Source: Tethya wilhelma (taxonomy: Eukaryota; Porifera; Demospongiae; Tethyida; Tethyidae). From it: a DNA stretch of 64,000 nucleotides. The stretch lies in the NCBI GenBank assembly GCA_964030475.1, contig CAXIPT010000001.1, positions 10,594,370-10,658,369 on the forward strand, written 5' to 3'. Shown piece by piece: positions 11,888 to 23,082 of the stretch. Made by a program: the position numbers and the translations under genes. Below the pieces are notes generated by a model. It saw nothing but the letters and a program-made list of their open reading frames with translations. It had not been told where the DNA came from and searched no databases. Position 1 is the stretch's first letter; each line of letters begins with the position of its first letter.

Positions 11888-12098
11888 TGTGCAGAACTTG
11901 TGTGTACTGAACTTGAACCTTGAACTCGTGAATAATTATTGTATAATATTATTGTCTCGTGATTCTGTCAGACTTGTGTGCGTGTACGTATCGTAACCAT
12001 GTGAAGATAAAAATCTCATTTCATCTGAATTGCGTGCAAGTAAGAGTGTGAATTTTAATAGCAGACAGCTAGAGTTAGACTATATTGAACTTGTTAAA
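11888..12098 (+). repeat. 3' LTR of BEL copy A (type II)
   Basis: About 211 bp. It carries the 9-base insertion TACGTATCG after GTGTGCGTG that is absent from the 5' LTR but present in the LTR at 13264-13473. Confidence 0.9.
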
Positions 12099-13102
12099 CC
12101 CTGATTGGGTGGTTAACAACAGTTACTAGATTTGAGATTACAGCTCGAAGAACTAAGTTAAACTCCTCTCTGTTCCGTAATACATAATTATTATCATTGT
12201 CAAAAGTTGAGTCTATTACAATTCTGATATGTTGAATGTTTTATTTTACATGGAGTAACAATTTTGGCTGTGAGTCTAAATACACAATAGCTGAGTTGAT
12301 GTGATACCTTTTTTGTGTTGAATCAGAATATTTATCATTCAGAGATGGATACCATGGTAGAGGAAGTTGACTAAAATTAGTCTTATTATTTTAACGGAGA
12401 TGTTTTGTAAAGCCTTCTGCAGCTGATATTCTTGAAAATAGACAAGGCACAAACATGCCAGGCCAAAACATGATTTTGAATGCTATACTAGTTGGAGTTG
12501 ATCGATTATAGTAGTATAAGTATTAGAGGGAATCATGTTTTGTCTCATACAATATATTTTAAGTCGGATAGGTACTAGTTCTACTATTGGTTTTTAGCGT
12601 GTATGGTTATTGTAACCTGAGGTTTCCGAGGGAAGGCATACAGCTGCACGAAAGTTACAACACATACACACTAAAAACCTATAGTACAAATGGCTTGTGC
12701 CATAGTGAAGCGTATAAGTTCATAAACTACCTGGTCATTGACCGTGTACATGGCCTAGGTGGTGCCTTTGAAGTGAGCACTAACTATGGTACCAATGGAT
12801 ATGTAACACATATAGGAAGTAGAAGCTTAATTATGACAAAAGATGTAACATGAGCAGCATTTAGAGCATCCTTATAACTGCCAAGTAATTGCAAATAAAG
12901 TGTACTGTTTCAAGTATGGCTCACAAGCACATGGTTATTATATAAGTAATTGCAAATAAAGTGTACTGTTTCAAGTATGGCTCACAAGCACATGGTTATT
13001 ATATATATATGATAATCTGAGCTTGAACTTCAAGCACTTATACTGCGCATGTACTCACACAGAGATGGGCTGGCATTCTGAGACTTCTCTTGTCATTGCT
13101 GT
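12099..13102. other. Spacer without recognised genes
   Basis: There is an open frame at 12587-12853 without ATG and without a domain I know. A perfect 61-bp tandem duplication lies at 12883-13004. A single N at 13103 marks an assembly join. Confidence 0.5.
12883..13004. repeat. 61-bp tandem duplication
   Basis: Two head-to-tail copies, 12883-12943 and 12944-13004, each beginning AAGTAATTGCAAATAAAGTG. I see no differences between them, so the duplication is recent. An AT microsatellite follows. Confidence 0.9.
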
Positions 13103-13211
13103 NAGTATTTGGTTTATTTGACCAGAAATTTATTATTTCCTAGAACACACTATTTCTACTCCTAAGCCAAATACACATGTATTGGCTTGTGTTTCTTGGC
13201 CAATGGTCCCC

Positions 13212-13253
13212 CCTGGCATAGCCCAGGGGGGTACATTTGCACCCTCTTTTTTG
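13212..13253 (+). repeat. Possible hAT terminal relic
   Basis: CCTGGCATAGCCCAGGGGGG followed by CATTTGCACCCTC resembles the left end of the hAT element at 27299, but the CAGTGGCG tip is replaced. This could be a diverged end of that family. Confidence 0.4.
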
Positions 13254-13263
13254 TCTCACAAAA

Positions 13264-13551
13264 TTTAACAAGTTCAATATAGTCTAACTCTAGCTGTCTG
13301 CTATTAAAATTCACACTCTTACTTGCGCGCAATTCGGATGAAATGAGATTTTTATCTTCACATGGTTACGATACGTACACGCACACAAGTCTGACAGAAT
13401 CACGAGACAAGAATATTATACAATAATTATTCACGATTCAAGGTTCAAGTTCAGTACACACAAGTTCTGCACACACTCCCCCCAGTTGACTGTTAACAGT
13501 CAATGACAAGTTCCGTACCATCTTCAAGGAGTTGAGTAGACCACTGCTTAA
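13264..13551 (-). mobile_element. BEL LTR (type II) plus 78 bp of internal sequence, truncated
   Basis: 13264-13473 is an LTR in minus orientation with the 9-base insertion. 13474-13551 is the polypurine tract and the end of pol. The match to copy B stops exactly at a TTAA (13548-13551). There, a different transposon end begins, as expected if a TTAA-targeting element landed inside this BEL copy. Confidence 0.88.
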
Positions 13552-13769
13552 ACGAGGAGGCGGAGTATAAAAGGGCGTGGCCGGGCACGATTTTTCGCGA
13601 CATTCAACAAAATGGCGCCTCTGCGCCATTTCAAATTCAAACAGTAGTCTCTTTTGCGCACTGTTATTCATAGTAGTTAGCGCTCTGAGTTTCAGATATG
13701 CAGAACCTTGCACAAACATCGCGAGTACCCCTTCTGCGCGTATTTTTTTGTCGGTTTTGAACGATCAAA
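13552..13769 (+). mobile_element. 5' end of a TTAA-targeting DNA transposon, with promoter
   Basis: The sequence from ACGAGGAGGCGGAGTATAAA onward is repeated at 37245-37340 (ACGAAGAGGCGGAGTATAAA). Both copies are preceded by TTAA. TATAAAAG at 13566-13573 is a good TATA box, and ATGGCGCC lies about 40 bases on. A TTAA target is typical of piggyBac and Kolobok; I cannot choose from the end alone. The far end is not seen: an N at 15337 interrupts the region. Confidence 0.6.
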
Positions 13770-14374
13770 ATGGCGACTTCTAGAAAGAAACGAGTTCGCT
13801 TCCATATTGACGTAAATTTCTCGAGTGAAGCTGAGAAGAATGCTTTTTGTGGAAGGCTGAGTGCTGCTAGAGACCTGCTGACTCCAACTGGCTCGCAGAC
13901 ACTCAATAATTACGAGCTTATGATGGCTTTGTTTGACCTTGCTGACAAACAAAGCATCATTAGTGAATGAAGTGTCCAGCGCCCCTCTAATGTCTCATTT
14001 TTGAGAAACTCAGGTCAGTATTGGTCTGCTTGGATGTATATTATTTTGTGAAACACTATAAATTAGAGATAATTTTTAAAAGGATTTCCCACCGAGGCTG
14101 AAGCGTGTGAGGGAGACCAGAGACTCTTTGTGATGGAGGCTAAGACGTTCGAAGACCTCTGTGTTGGTCTGTCTCAGCCCTGTGCTTGCTCTGGTCATTG
14201 GAAGCTTGAGTCTGCCAATGAAGCGACCTGACCGTAGAACACCGATGAAAGTGAGGGTGAAGAAGACCTACCAGTTTGCCAGTGACATATGGAGAGCATA
14301 TGTCAGCAAGAATGTGGAAGGCTTTATGTAAGTTATACTTTGGAGTTTATAGACATGCATGTACAATCACTTGT

Positions 14375-14451
<77 letters not shown>

Positions 14452-14601
14452 CCACTGGATGATGAGGAGGAAACCCGTGGCGATGATGATCAGGATGATG
14501 AGGAGGATGGCAGTGATCTTGGGTTTGATGGCGTGCATCTGGATGATGATGGCTCAGACTATGAGGATCATGACGATGACGAAGTACGACTCATAAGATA
14601 G
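13770..14601 (+). CDS. Hypothetical transposon-encoded protein, spliced, partial
   Basis: The ATG at 13770 opens a 66-codon frame (MATSRKKRVRFHIDVNF...ELMMALFDLADKQ). A second block at about 14080-14240 reads EGDQRLFVMEAKTFEDLC...CACSGHWKLES and has a Cys-x-Cys-x-Gly-His pattern. After a CA microsatellite ending in an AG acceptor (14449), an acidic exon (PLDDEEETRGDDD…) runs to a stop near 14599. The blocks look like one nuclear, DNA-binding type protein. They follow the TTAA-type transposon end at 13552, so I read them as that element's gene, possibly a Kolobok-like transposase N-terminus. That name is a guess, and splice junctions are only partly supported. Confidence 0.4.
14375..14449 (+). 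repeat. (CA)n microsatellite
   Basis: About 37 CA units with one interruption. It ends in CACAG, which could act as a splice acceptor for the acidic block that follows. Confidence 0.95.
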
Positions 14602-14746
14602 ATGTTTACATTTTTTTGCAGAGTTCAGATACCTTATTTTTTTTACATTCAACACATAGGTGTAACTGCAGATGTCCAACTCTCAACAGCAATCCCACAT
14701 TATTTCCGAGGCTATTTTAATAGCCACCACCTTTACAAAAGATTTC

Positions 14747-14750
<4 letters not shown>

Positions 14751-14799
<49 letters not shown>

Positions 14800-14840
14800 T
14801 CTCACACACACACACACACACATACGCACACGCACACACA
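14751..14840 (+). repeat. (CT)n then (CA)n compound microsatellite
   Basis: A CT run (14751-14800) passes into CA-rich sequence. Frames translated across it are low-complexity shadows. Confidence 0.95.
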
Positions 14841-16298
14841 CATGCACATACAGCTCAGCAGATGATGACAACCCATTAGTTCAAATATGAGAATGACAGC
14901 GATAGCAGATAATATGAATGATGATGGACAGTACTTGGATCATAAGAATGTAAGAGTAATTAGTAGCTAGCATCAAAAGTAGATTCATCATAGTCTTTGT
15001 ATGGGATTCCATCCTGGTTGGGGTATCTACGTCGGACATCCTACATGTGTAATGTACAGATAAATGGATGTGTACAACATTTACTAATAATTCTTGTAGT
15101 GCATACTTACCTCTATTACACATTTAGGCAAGATGTCTCGGGGATCGCTGACTGATGTCCTGAGCACCTTCCTTGCCAGATTCATGTCTCCACATGCCTA
15201 TCTCATTGAAGAGCTTCCAAAACTTTCTATACAGCGGGTATCGCTTGGGCTTATTCCAAGCATTAGCAGCTGCACCTCCCACAAGGAAACTTGGAGATCG
15301 AGATTCTGTCGTTACACATGGTGTGCACAAACAATGNTTGTCATCAAATGACCTTCTTAATGAGCCTTCACGGATCTACAATGCTGATGAAAGTGGTATA
15401 CCCTTGCAGCATCATCCAGGCCATAGAATTGCTATACGAGGACAAAAGCATGTGACTGTAAATACTTCTGGTAACAAACAACAAGTTACTATCCTTGCAT
15501 GTGTTTCTGCCAATGGGCAATACATTCCGCCGATGGTTATCAGGGTCTAACAGAAGATTTAATTCAAGGAGAAGTACCTGGTACTTTTTATGGACTGTCT
15601 AAAAGTGGTTGGATGGATGGTGACTTGTTTTCACTTTGGTTTCGAATGCATTTCTTGAAGAAAATCCCTCGTAAGAGGCCTGTTCTTTTACTGATAGATG
15701 GTCATGCATCCCATTATAACCCTGAGTGCATTCGAGAGGCAGCTGCCTCAGGAATTATCATGTTTTGTTTACCACCTAATGTTACTCACCTGGCACAACC
15801 CTTAGATGTCACTCCATTCCATGCTCTTAAGTCACATTGGAATCATGCTTGTGACAAGTATATGGCTAACAACCCTGGAAAAGTTGTCACTATGTCTGTT
15901 TGGAGTCGCCTTTTTAGTGAATCATGGCACCAAGCTATGACACCATCAACGATAATGTCGGGGTTCAGAATAACTGGAGTCTATCCGTTCAATCGTCACA
16001 TAAATCCATTTGCTGAAAGAAGAGTTCTCAACACCAACAGCCAAGCCAGCTCAGAAACAAGAAATCAAGTTCATGCCTTTTCATTCAAGTACTCCTGAGT
16101 CAAAGAATTGTGACCGTTTTTTACATGACTTCTCCTCTACAGCCATCAGATCATACTTTTTTCTCTGAGAGTGAGTATTCAAACTATTCACAAGCTGCTA
16201 CTCCATTCAAAGTGAGGGGAGATGCCACTGTAAAAGCAGCCCACACTATCACTGATGACTCGTTAGATTCAGGTGATGAGGGAGTGAAGAAGCAGAGA

Positions 16299-16451
16299 GG
16301 TGCTACTAGTCGAGCAACTCACTTTGTCACTGATGACCCATTTCATTCAGGTGATGAGAGACTGAAGAAGAAGAGAGGTGCTACTAGTCGAGCAACCCAC
16401 TCTGTCACTGATGATGAGAGAGTGAAGAAGAAGAGAGATGCTACTAGTTAA
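16299..16451 (+). repeat. In-gene tandem repeat, block 1
   Basis: Units start GGTGCTACTAGTCGAGCAAC at about 16299, 16376 and 16436 (78- and 60-bp spacing). They encode GATSRATH-x-VTDDPFxSGDExxKKKR. The third unit carries the TAA stop. Confidence 0.9.
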
Positions 16452-17510
16452 GCAACCCACACTTTCACTCCAGACTCTGATTCTATGTCTGAGCCTTTGT
16501 GGAAAGAATTTTTAACAGTTCCACAACCTGCATATAAAGTAAAGAAGTCAGCTCCTGGCCATCCTACTGTCCTCACTAGTAATGATTTTTTGAAGATGCT
16601 TGCTGAGAAGGAGAAGAAAAAAATAGAAGTAGCACAAGAGAAAGAGCGTAAAAAAAAGAGAGAGAAGCAAAGAAAGCACTAAAAGAAAAAGAAGATGGAA
16701 AGGAAAAAGTTAAAGAAAAAATCTGCCCCAACAAAGAAACAACCTGTGTTTTCTCAAGATGAGATTAAGAAGTTCGAAAGACGGTGGGAAGAGGGATATG
16801 ATATTCCTGATAGCCGATATGAACTCTGGCTGGAAGTCACTAACAAGCCCACATATTTGGATAATGAGTACTCTTGTAAGTTGTATACAGTTTCCCAGTG
16901 AAATTTATTGCTATGATCAGAGTAGAGCCCACTTAATAATATTTGTTGAATAAGAGAAGGTGTCAAAGAGTAAAACTTGCAGATGGCCCTCATCAATTTT
17001 TTTGTCTTTATGTACTAATTTCAATATGCATTAAGTTACCAAATACGATCCTGATCTGTAAAAATTGGGAATTAGTATAATGCAGTGTAGAAATTGCTTG
17101 TTGTCATTGATCACCTGCTCAGATGTTTATAATAATTTTATTGGCAAAAAGACATAAAAAATCGCCTTTTACATGCGTGCATAGACACATAATGATGTAT
17201 CTCTTTGATTGTGCCCACCTTCTTTTTTCAGCTTATGACCTTCAGTGCTTTGATGGAGAAAACATTGCTAATTCTTTGGTTACTTTGAGTGACAGTGATG
17301 TTGACAAAGAAAATCTCGTAGAAAAGTTCTATTCTAAAACTCGACCAGGTATGTTTGTCATGCACTGCATATTTGTATATTGTTCTTGCACGTATACACC
17401 AGCTCCCTAACCCCGAACAAAACACATAAGAATACGTACGTTTGTGCAGCATGCATTTTAAATTAATAAATACTTTTGCAGGCAAGCAATATCAGGAAAT
17501 GAAGAAGGGA

Positions 17511-17985
17511 GGTGCTACTAGTCGAGCAACCCACACTGTCCCTGATGACCCATTTGATTCAGGTGACGAGGGAGTGAAGAAGAGGAGAGGTGCTACTAGT
17601 CGAGCAACCCACACTATCCCTGAAGCGTTGTTTGATTCAGGTGACGAGGGAGTGAAAAAGAGGAGAGGTGCTACTAGTCGAGCAACCCACACTGTCACTG
17701 ATGATGAAGGAGCGAAGAAGAGGAGAGGTGCTACTAGTCGAGCAACCCACACTATCCCTGAAGGGTCATTTGATTCAAGTGACGAAGGAGTGAAGAAGAG
17801 GAGAGGTGCTACTAGTTTAGCAACCCACTCTGTTCCTGATGACCCATTTGATTCAGCTGATGAGAGACTGAAGAAGAAGAGAGGTGCTACTAGTCGAGCC
17901 ACCCACTCTGTCACTGATGACAAGGGAGACTTAGTAAAGAAGGGAGGTGCTAGCGGTAGATCAACTCGCAGTACTCGTGACAAGG
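17511..17985 (+). repeat. In-gene tandem repeat, block 2
   Basis: Seven units start at about 17511, 17589, 17667, 17727, 17805, 17883 and 17945. Spacing is 78 or 60 bp, always a multiple of three until the last, degenerate unit. Each encodes a 26- or 20-residue acidic-then-basic repeat (RGATSRATHTVPDDPFDSGD). The block is the same repeat as 16299-16451, separated from it by introns. Confidence 0.93.
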
Positions 17986-18360
17986 GAGTGAAGAGAGGTG
18001 AGAATTCATACTAGCTGCTTGTTACTTTTGTAGTTGCTTAGTATTCTGTGGTTCAAGCATGTAGTAATTATTTTGGCATGCTTATTTCTTTCAGGCTCTA
18101 ACTGTGAATTAGGCATTTGTGTCCACTTTAATGCCATCAACTGGGTGCAATGTTCCAGTTGCCTTCAGTGGTTTCATTGTCTCTGTGTGAAAGTACCCAA
18201 AAGGAAAGCTGAAGATAAACATTTCATTTATAAATGTGCTGACAAATGCTGATCAAGTTATTTATTTGTAATGATTACATTGTTCTTTTTGTACGTGTGC
18301 ACCATGCAAGTGCAATATTTCAGGGCTTGTAATAGTGTTACTGAAATTATTCTCTAATTC

Positions 18361-19136
18361 TAATGAAAGCACCGCTGGTGCACAAGCCTCGGCACACTCA
18401 ACTAGCTAGTGCATTTGTAAGAGAGTTAAATTATCACAAGTCATATCTACATGTATGGTATGTGTATATGATCAAGAAAACTAATGCGCCAGCGGCCTAT
18501 ATTTTGATATAGGCCCAAGTTATACCCTACTCCCCGGCAAGCCGCTAAGCCCACTGGTTAGCTGAATAACTCTGTGATGAACTGAGCAGCACAGGACATA
18601 CTGATAGGCTACTGAACTATAGCTAGCTAGCTAGTTACTATGACAACTAAAGTGGCTGACATACACTGGCCATGGAATGCTCAGCTGTTAGATAGCAATT
18701 GATGCAAAGTCAAGCTGGGCTACCTCAACCATATTCTATGCCTAAACAGTAACCCAGTGTTCATCAGAGCTAGATATTGTGTATCAGTGCTTGCTAGCAC
18801 CAAGCACCACTGACCAACAGCATCAGCAGCCATGCATCTAAGCTGCACTCTTGGAGCTGCTTCCATTCAACACGAATTCTAGATAACGCACACCAAATTA
18901 ATAGGCGTGGTCTCGAAGCTAAGCGCTAAAAGAAGCACAAAAGCCTCAAATCTCAGCAACCACGGTGTTTTTGACAGCAAAAAATATATTTCTACAAGAT
19001 CATTCAGATTTATGAACGTAAGTACCATCAGTTTTGTTGCTAGAGCTGCCTTTCTTGAGATTTCGATGGAACAAACAGACACACAAAACGACTACCGTAA
19101 TCCTCTGCACGTGCTACGCACGTGCCGAGGCTTAAT
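18361..19136 (-). mobile_element. Hairpin-ended non-autonomous repeat, copy 1 (Helentron/HINE-like)
   Basis: In minus orientation the 5' tip is TTAAGCCTCGGCACGTGCG, a hairpin (GCACGTGC-TAC-GCACGTGC). The 3' part has GTGCCGAGGCTT (inverted match of the 5' tip), then a small hairpin GCACC-GCT-GGTGC and TTTCATTA. The body shares CTGAGATTTGAGGC and GTGCGTTATCTAGAA with the copies at 34163 and 63187. An asymmetric inverted repeat followed by a 3' stem-loop is the layout described for Helitron2/Helentron relatives. Confidence 0.6.
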
Positions 19137-19511
19137 TATGCGAAACTTTGCAAAGTTATATAGTCAATTCTAGTACACTATACTAGGCTGCTAGGTAGCC
19201 AAGTTAGGCTGAGCAAAGTTTATAGAACTAGACGCATGACTGCGTGCTGGTAGACTCCACATATTTAGCTTTTCCGATATTTTATGTAGTTGTACGATAA
19301 CAGATGGTACGGAAGCACCAGGAAATAAAGCATAATTCTTATAAACCCAGTGACAACTAGATACCAATCGGCGCTGGTGTGAATGGAACTAGAGTACAGG
19401 TCATACATGTCGTGCAAGGAATGGTTGTCGTTGTCTTTTGTAGGAGTATCAGCGTTGTCCGTATGATGGTGTCCGGATACTGAGGGTCTACTCTACAACA
19501 AATCTGCATTA
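19137..19511. other. Spacer without recognised genes
   Basis: I see no coding or repeat signal that I can name. Confidence 0.4.
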
Positions 19512-20255
19512 ACTCAACCACTATTGCTACAGTTAAACGAAGTGCCAGGTATTGCTCCTACCTTGAGGTTGTCTGAAGTGCATTTCCTAGGATACACCAT
19601 GAATGGAGGGAGAAATGATCCGGCAGCAGAAACACAGGTTATATATTAGGAACGCATGTGTCTTTCCCTTTTCAGCTGAGGTAATGGCCTACAGGTTTCG
19701 ATGACCGAGTTCAGTCACTACTCTACCTGGCTTGTGGAAGGCCAGTTTCATCCATATTGTAGATGTTCATAGGCTTTGTAAGCATATTCAGTTTTGCACA
19801 AACTGAAGCAAGCTTTGCAAAGTAATCACTAATAATCTCTTGCAAGCATCATGAGAGTGAGAGACTCTGCTGACCGAATAGTTAATCTAGGGTGTCTTGC
19901 TTGAAAACCCTCAAACCATGCACGACCAGCTGTACCTATTGCAAATGGATGTTTTCGTCCTGAGCTCTCAGCTATTTTAAAAGCAGTTCTCATCACGTCA
20001 TCACAAGAGAGACCAAAACCAACGTCAGCCCTGCTGATACATAAACTTACCTTCTTCAGGTGTCAACACTGTTGGAGGGCCTGGTCTAGCATCAACCGGG
20101 ACATCATTGTTCACCCTTCTTCTCATGGTTTCATATGGTATATTGTAAACTTGGGATGCCTCTCTAATGCCCATCCCACCTGCAACACTTTTTGTTGCTG
20201 CCATCATGCTTTCTCTTGACCACTGACGTCTTTTCTGGGGCATAGACTCTGCCAT
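19512..20255 (-). pseudogene. pogo-type transposase, N-terminal half, truncated
   Basis: Starting at ATG 20255 (MAESMPQKRRQWSRESM), the minus strand encodes a psq-type helix-turn-helix: AGGMGIREASQVYNIPYETMRRR, then RPGPPTVLTPEE. After a one-base frame change near 20032, a CENP-B/Tc5-type second helix-turn-helix follows (ADVGFGLSCDDVMRTAFKIAE, GRAWFEGFQARHP). Next come the first catalytic Asp motif (NIYNMDETGLP) and TSAEKGKTH...CVSAAGSFLPPFMVYPRK. Coding signal ends near 19512. The order is that of pogo/Tigger transposases. It overlaps in content with the + strand relic at 15338, so the two are different copies. Several frame changes show it is dead. Confidence 0.72.
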
Positions 20256-20306
20256 TTTGATCTGGATATAATTTAGAGGGAGATCATTTCTAATGTAGCA
20301 CTCCAC

Positions 20307-22380
20307 CCTTCCCTACTCAGTATGTCTTACCTCTACTCCTTCAAAAATGAAGTCACTTGACAAAATGAGGCACCTGACAAAAATGAGGGAGGAAACGGAG
20401 GTCAAGCTTATAACTATGCCGTAGGAAGGCTGTTCAAATCCAGAGTTTTAGCTGAATCATAGTCACATGGAACAATTAGAGTAACACGCACTCGCCGCAT
20501 GCACAAAAAGGTCAAAGTCAACTTTGCATGATGCAAGGAATGCCACATACCACAGCTATGCTATTGATGCCACAGATAATACTTGATGTGATCTACAGTG
20601 ATTCGTAAGTTTCCAGCTGTAATTTTATGAAAGTGGCTCATAATATCATCCGACTCATAATACCCATGCGTACCTTACTACATGCAGGAAGAATTCTGCA
20701 CACACTCAAACAGCCATTCTATAGTATTTGCTCACTTTGTCTCTTGTTACATTTGTAATGTTTGTTATTTTACTTCTTTTAAAATATGGTTTACTTCATG
20801 TAGTTGAAACATAATATGCATGTGGTTTAGATGATACATGCGAGTCAGTAGTTCTCTCTTTCCTTACTGTTTGTATAAGGTCAAACGAGAGAGCCTGGGT
20901 ACAAGGCTAACTTTTTGTTTCTCAAATAATCCATAGTTTTTATTGGCAATGATACATTAGGGTTGTACGTATTGTGTGACAAAATATGAAGTGAATTTGT
21001 AACGTTTTGGTGGAGTTATTAGGTTTTGTAACTTCCTGTCTCATAATAGTAGCAGGTACCCTACACCAAGGAGGTTGCTTGTACTTGAATTAACTTCTGC
21101 TGAAGTATGAAACTGGAAACGATTGATATAGGTATGATGCATGTAGACTGGTTACCGGAGTGCTGCATGCATGCCACTTCTAGTCTGTTCTTTGACCTCA
21201 ATGACACGTTCAGATCCATTTTGAGCTGACAACATAAGTGAGAAACATCTAGCTAAGCTATGAATGCCTAAATAGCTCGACAGACAGCTATTAATTATGT
21301 CCATTAACCGTATTATTATAAACATGTGCTTTGATTATTCATGGCTTCAACTCTAAGATACATGTAACTTGGATGATGCTGCTACTGGCTATAGCACTAT
21401 GAATGGTTACACAGACCATTAATTTTGACTATCATGTGTGGAAGTGGTGAATTGTCAATACTTTAAGGACGTGAAAGAACTCTCGCAGTGATGTGTTCCA
21501 AGATATGGAGCCAAAATGATATCAAATGTGGAACCAGGTCACAGAGCTAAGGACAAGCAGCATTGGGATAAACACAAACTCGCAGTGAATATTCAAGTCA
21601 ACCAAAACCCAAAGTTTCATGTACTACTTATGATAATAACTGTAGGAAGCTTTCTGAAGTTGATGAAATTGAAAATGATTTGGAGAAACAACATGGAATG
21701 AGTTTCACATCGGAGCAGTATCATGCGTGGGGTCATATGCTTCATTTAAGAAAGTATGATATGTTCCAACCAATAGACAACTAAACCTCCTAATAAAATC
21801 CCAGGACCACAACCTTCTAGTATCAATCCAAGCACTTTAGTAAGCATGAAATATTGAGGAAGATTTTCAGTCACATTTATGCGGGAGAGAATATTTATGA
21901 TGCAAAATTAATTTGGGCTGCTGCTGTGACATGTCTCTTGGCACTGGTCATATCATAATGCACAGTGCAATTATCCATGACCACAATAAATCCATTGTTC
22001 ACACCATCTAAAAGTGAGAGACGTGGAATCAGTTGTCCTCGTACAAACTGCAGAATAGATATATCAACTTAGAGAAGATGATATTTAAATCATTGTTGGT
22101 CCAATTACACAAATTCAAAGCATAACCAAAGAACAGTGTAATGCATGGATTATTCACTTAGATTGATGTCTAATGTATGAGTGATGAGTACAATTTACAC
22201 TATCTTGTAGTTCCTGTAATTACTCCTTAGTCACTCCTCCCTTCGCTACAAAGGAACTTAGTTTTTCGCTTACATAAGCTGATCTGCATTCCAGGTGAAA
22301 TACTGGGGCAACTTTCTGTGAATGAGGACATGTACACTGCATTCATTTTTTGAAAATGTTGGTGTGTTTCTTTCTTACTA
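20307..22380. other. Spacer with one MITE fragment
   Basis: No gene is recognised. A half MITE lies at 20688-20772. The open frame at 21516-21701 has no known domain. Confidence 0.45.
20688..20772 (+). repeat. Half copy of the AAATCGTAAAAAGAA MITE
   Basis: GGAAGAATTCTGCACACACTC, AACAGCCATTC and the later TTACATTTGTAATGTTTG match the right arm of the MITE at 42220-42441. The left arm is missing. Confidence 0.6.
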
Positions 22381-22583
22381 TTTAACAAGTTCAATATAGT
22401 CTAACTCTAGCTGTCTGCTATTTAAATTCACACTCTTACTTGCGCGCAATTCAGATGAAATGAGATTTTTTATCTTCACATGGTTACACGCACACAAGTC
22501 TGACAGAATCACGAGACAATAATATTATACAATAATTATTCACGAGTTCAAGGTTCAAGTTCAGTACACACAAGTTCTGCACA
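22381..22583 (-). repeat. 3' LTR of BEL copy B (type I)
   Basis: From TTTAACAAGTTC to CTGCACA, followed by the polypurine complement ACTCCCCCC. Confidence 0.9.
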
Positions 22584-22602
22584 CACTCCCCCCAGTTGAC
22601 TG

Positions 22603-23082
22603 TTAACAGTCAACGACAAGTTCCGTACCATCTTCAAGGAGTTGAGTAGACCACTGCTTAACTCTATCTCTGGCTCTCAGGGCTGCTGTTCGTTGGGGCC
22701 TCTCACTATCAGAGGTAGGGGGAATCTTTTCAGGTGATAATTGTGCGACTTTATCGGTGAGTGTCTCTCGACCTTCATCTCCAGGCTTGTCATTGATCTC
22801 AAGAGGATACAGACGTTGAACTGGCCGGCGGAGCTCTGAAACTTGCCCCTTCTCATTAGACACACGCAAGGCTGCTCCTCGCACCTTGCCATCTTTACCA
22901 GTCAGCAATTTCTCGCCCCGAGCCAATCTCCAGAAGCCTCGACGTTTGTCTTGATCGTGGATGATGACAACGTCACCAACATTGATAGGAGAAGCATCCT
23001 TGGCCGTGACTTGACGCCTATGAGAGTCCCTCAGTTCAAGTAGGTACTCCTTACTCCATCGCTGCCAAAAGTGATTTACCAC
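22603..23082 (-). pseudogene. BEL pol C-terminus (DUF5641), copy B, locally intact
   Basis: A continuous 159-codon frame begins MVNHFWQRWSKEYLLELR. It includes the stretch GFWRLARGEKLLTGKDGKV, which is deleted in copy A. It is part of the integrase end rather than a separate gene; the upstream integrase parts are in other frames. Confidence 0.8.

Larger units (their letters stand above)
6164..12098 (+). mobile_element. BEL/Pao LTR retrotransposon, copy A (defective)
   Basis: Two LTRs (6164-6365 and 11888-12098) flank a tRNA-Tyr primer site, a gag with DUF1759 and three zinc knuckles, and a pol in the BEL order protease, RT (YVDD), RNase H, integrase, DUF5641. A polypurine tract precedes the 3' LTR. 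No envelope gene is seen. At least five frame breaks interrupt gag-pol. The two LTRs differ by a 9-base insertion and several substitutions, and no 5-bp target duplication is visible, so this copy may be a recombinant of two subfamilies. Confidence 0.92.
15338..18252 (+). pseudogene. pogo-type (DDE_1) transposase with C-terminal repeats and PHD-like finger
   Basis: Right after the N at 15337 the sequence encodes the catalytic core of a pogo/Tigger-type transposase. The first Asp is in IYNADESGIPL, the second in LLLIDGHASHYNPE (15690-15730), and the third lies in CLPPNVTHLAQPLDVTPFHA (15760-15820). A frame change near 16030 follows. Next come a repeat-rich acidic/basic linker, a lysine-rich coiled coil (LAEKEKKKIEVAQEKERKK), FSQDEIKKFERRWEEGYDIPD and several short exons (17232-17349, 17482-18000). 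The last exon (18096-18252) is a PHD-like finger: WVQCSSCLQWFHCLCV...YKCADKC. An in-frame stop at 16449 (TAA where sister repeats have CGA) and another at 16680 mark it as broken. The N-terminal HTH part is missing. Confidence 0.72.

Noticed and set aside
14276..14601. Histidine/threonine-repeat proteins
   Set aside because: Frames through a CA microsatellite; only the acidic block after it is kept as a possible exon.
17492..17983. 163-codon minus-strand frame with repeats
   Set aside because: Reverse reading of the in-gene tandem repeat; the + strand frame is splice-consistent and has a PHD-like continuation.
16299..17985. CRISPR array
   Set aside because: Repeats are coding, in frame and without unique spacers, and the genome is eukaryotic.
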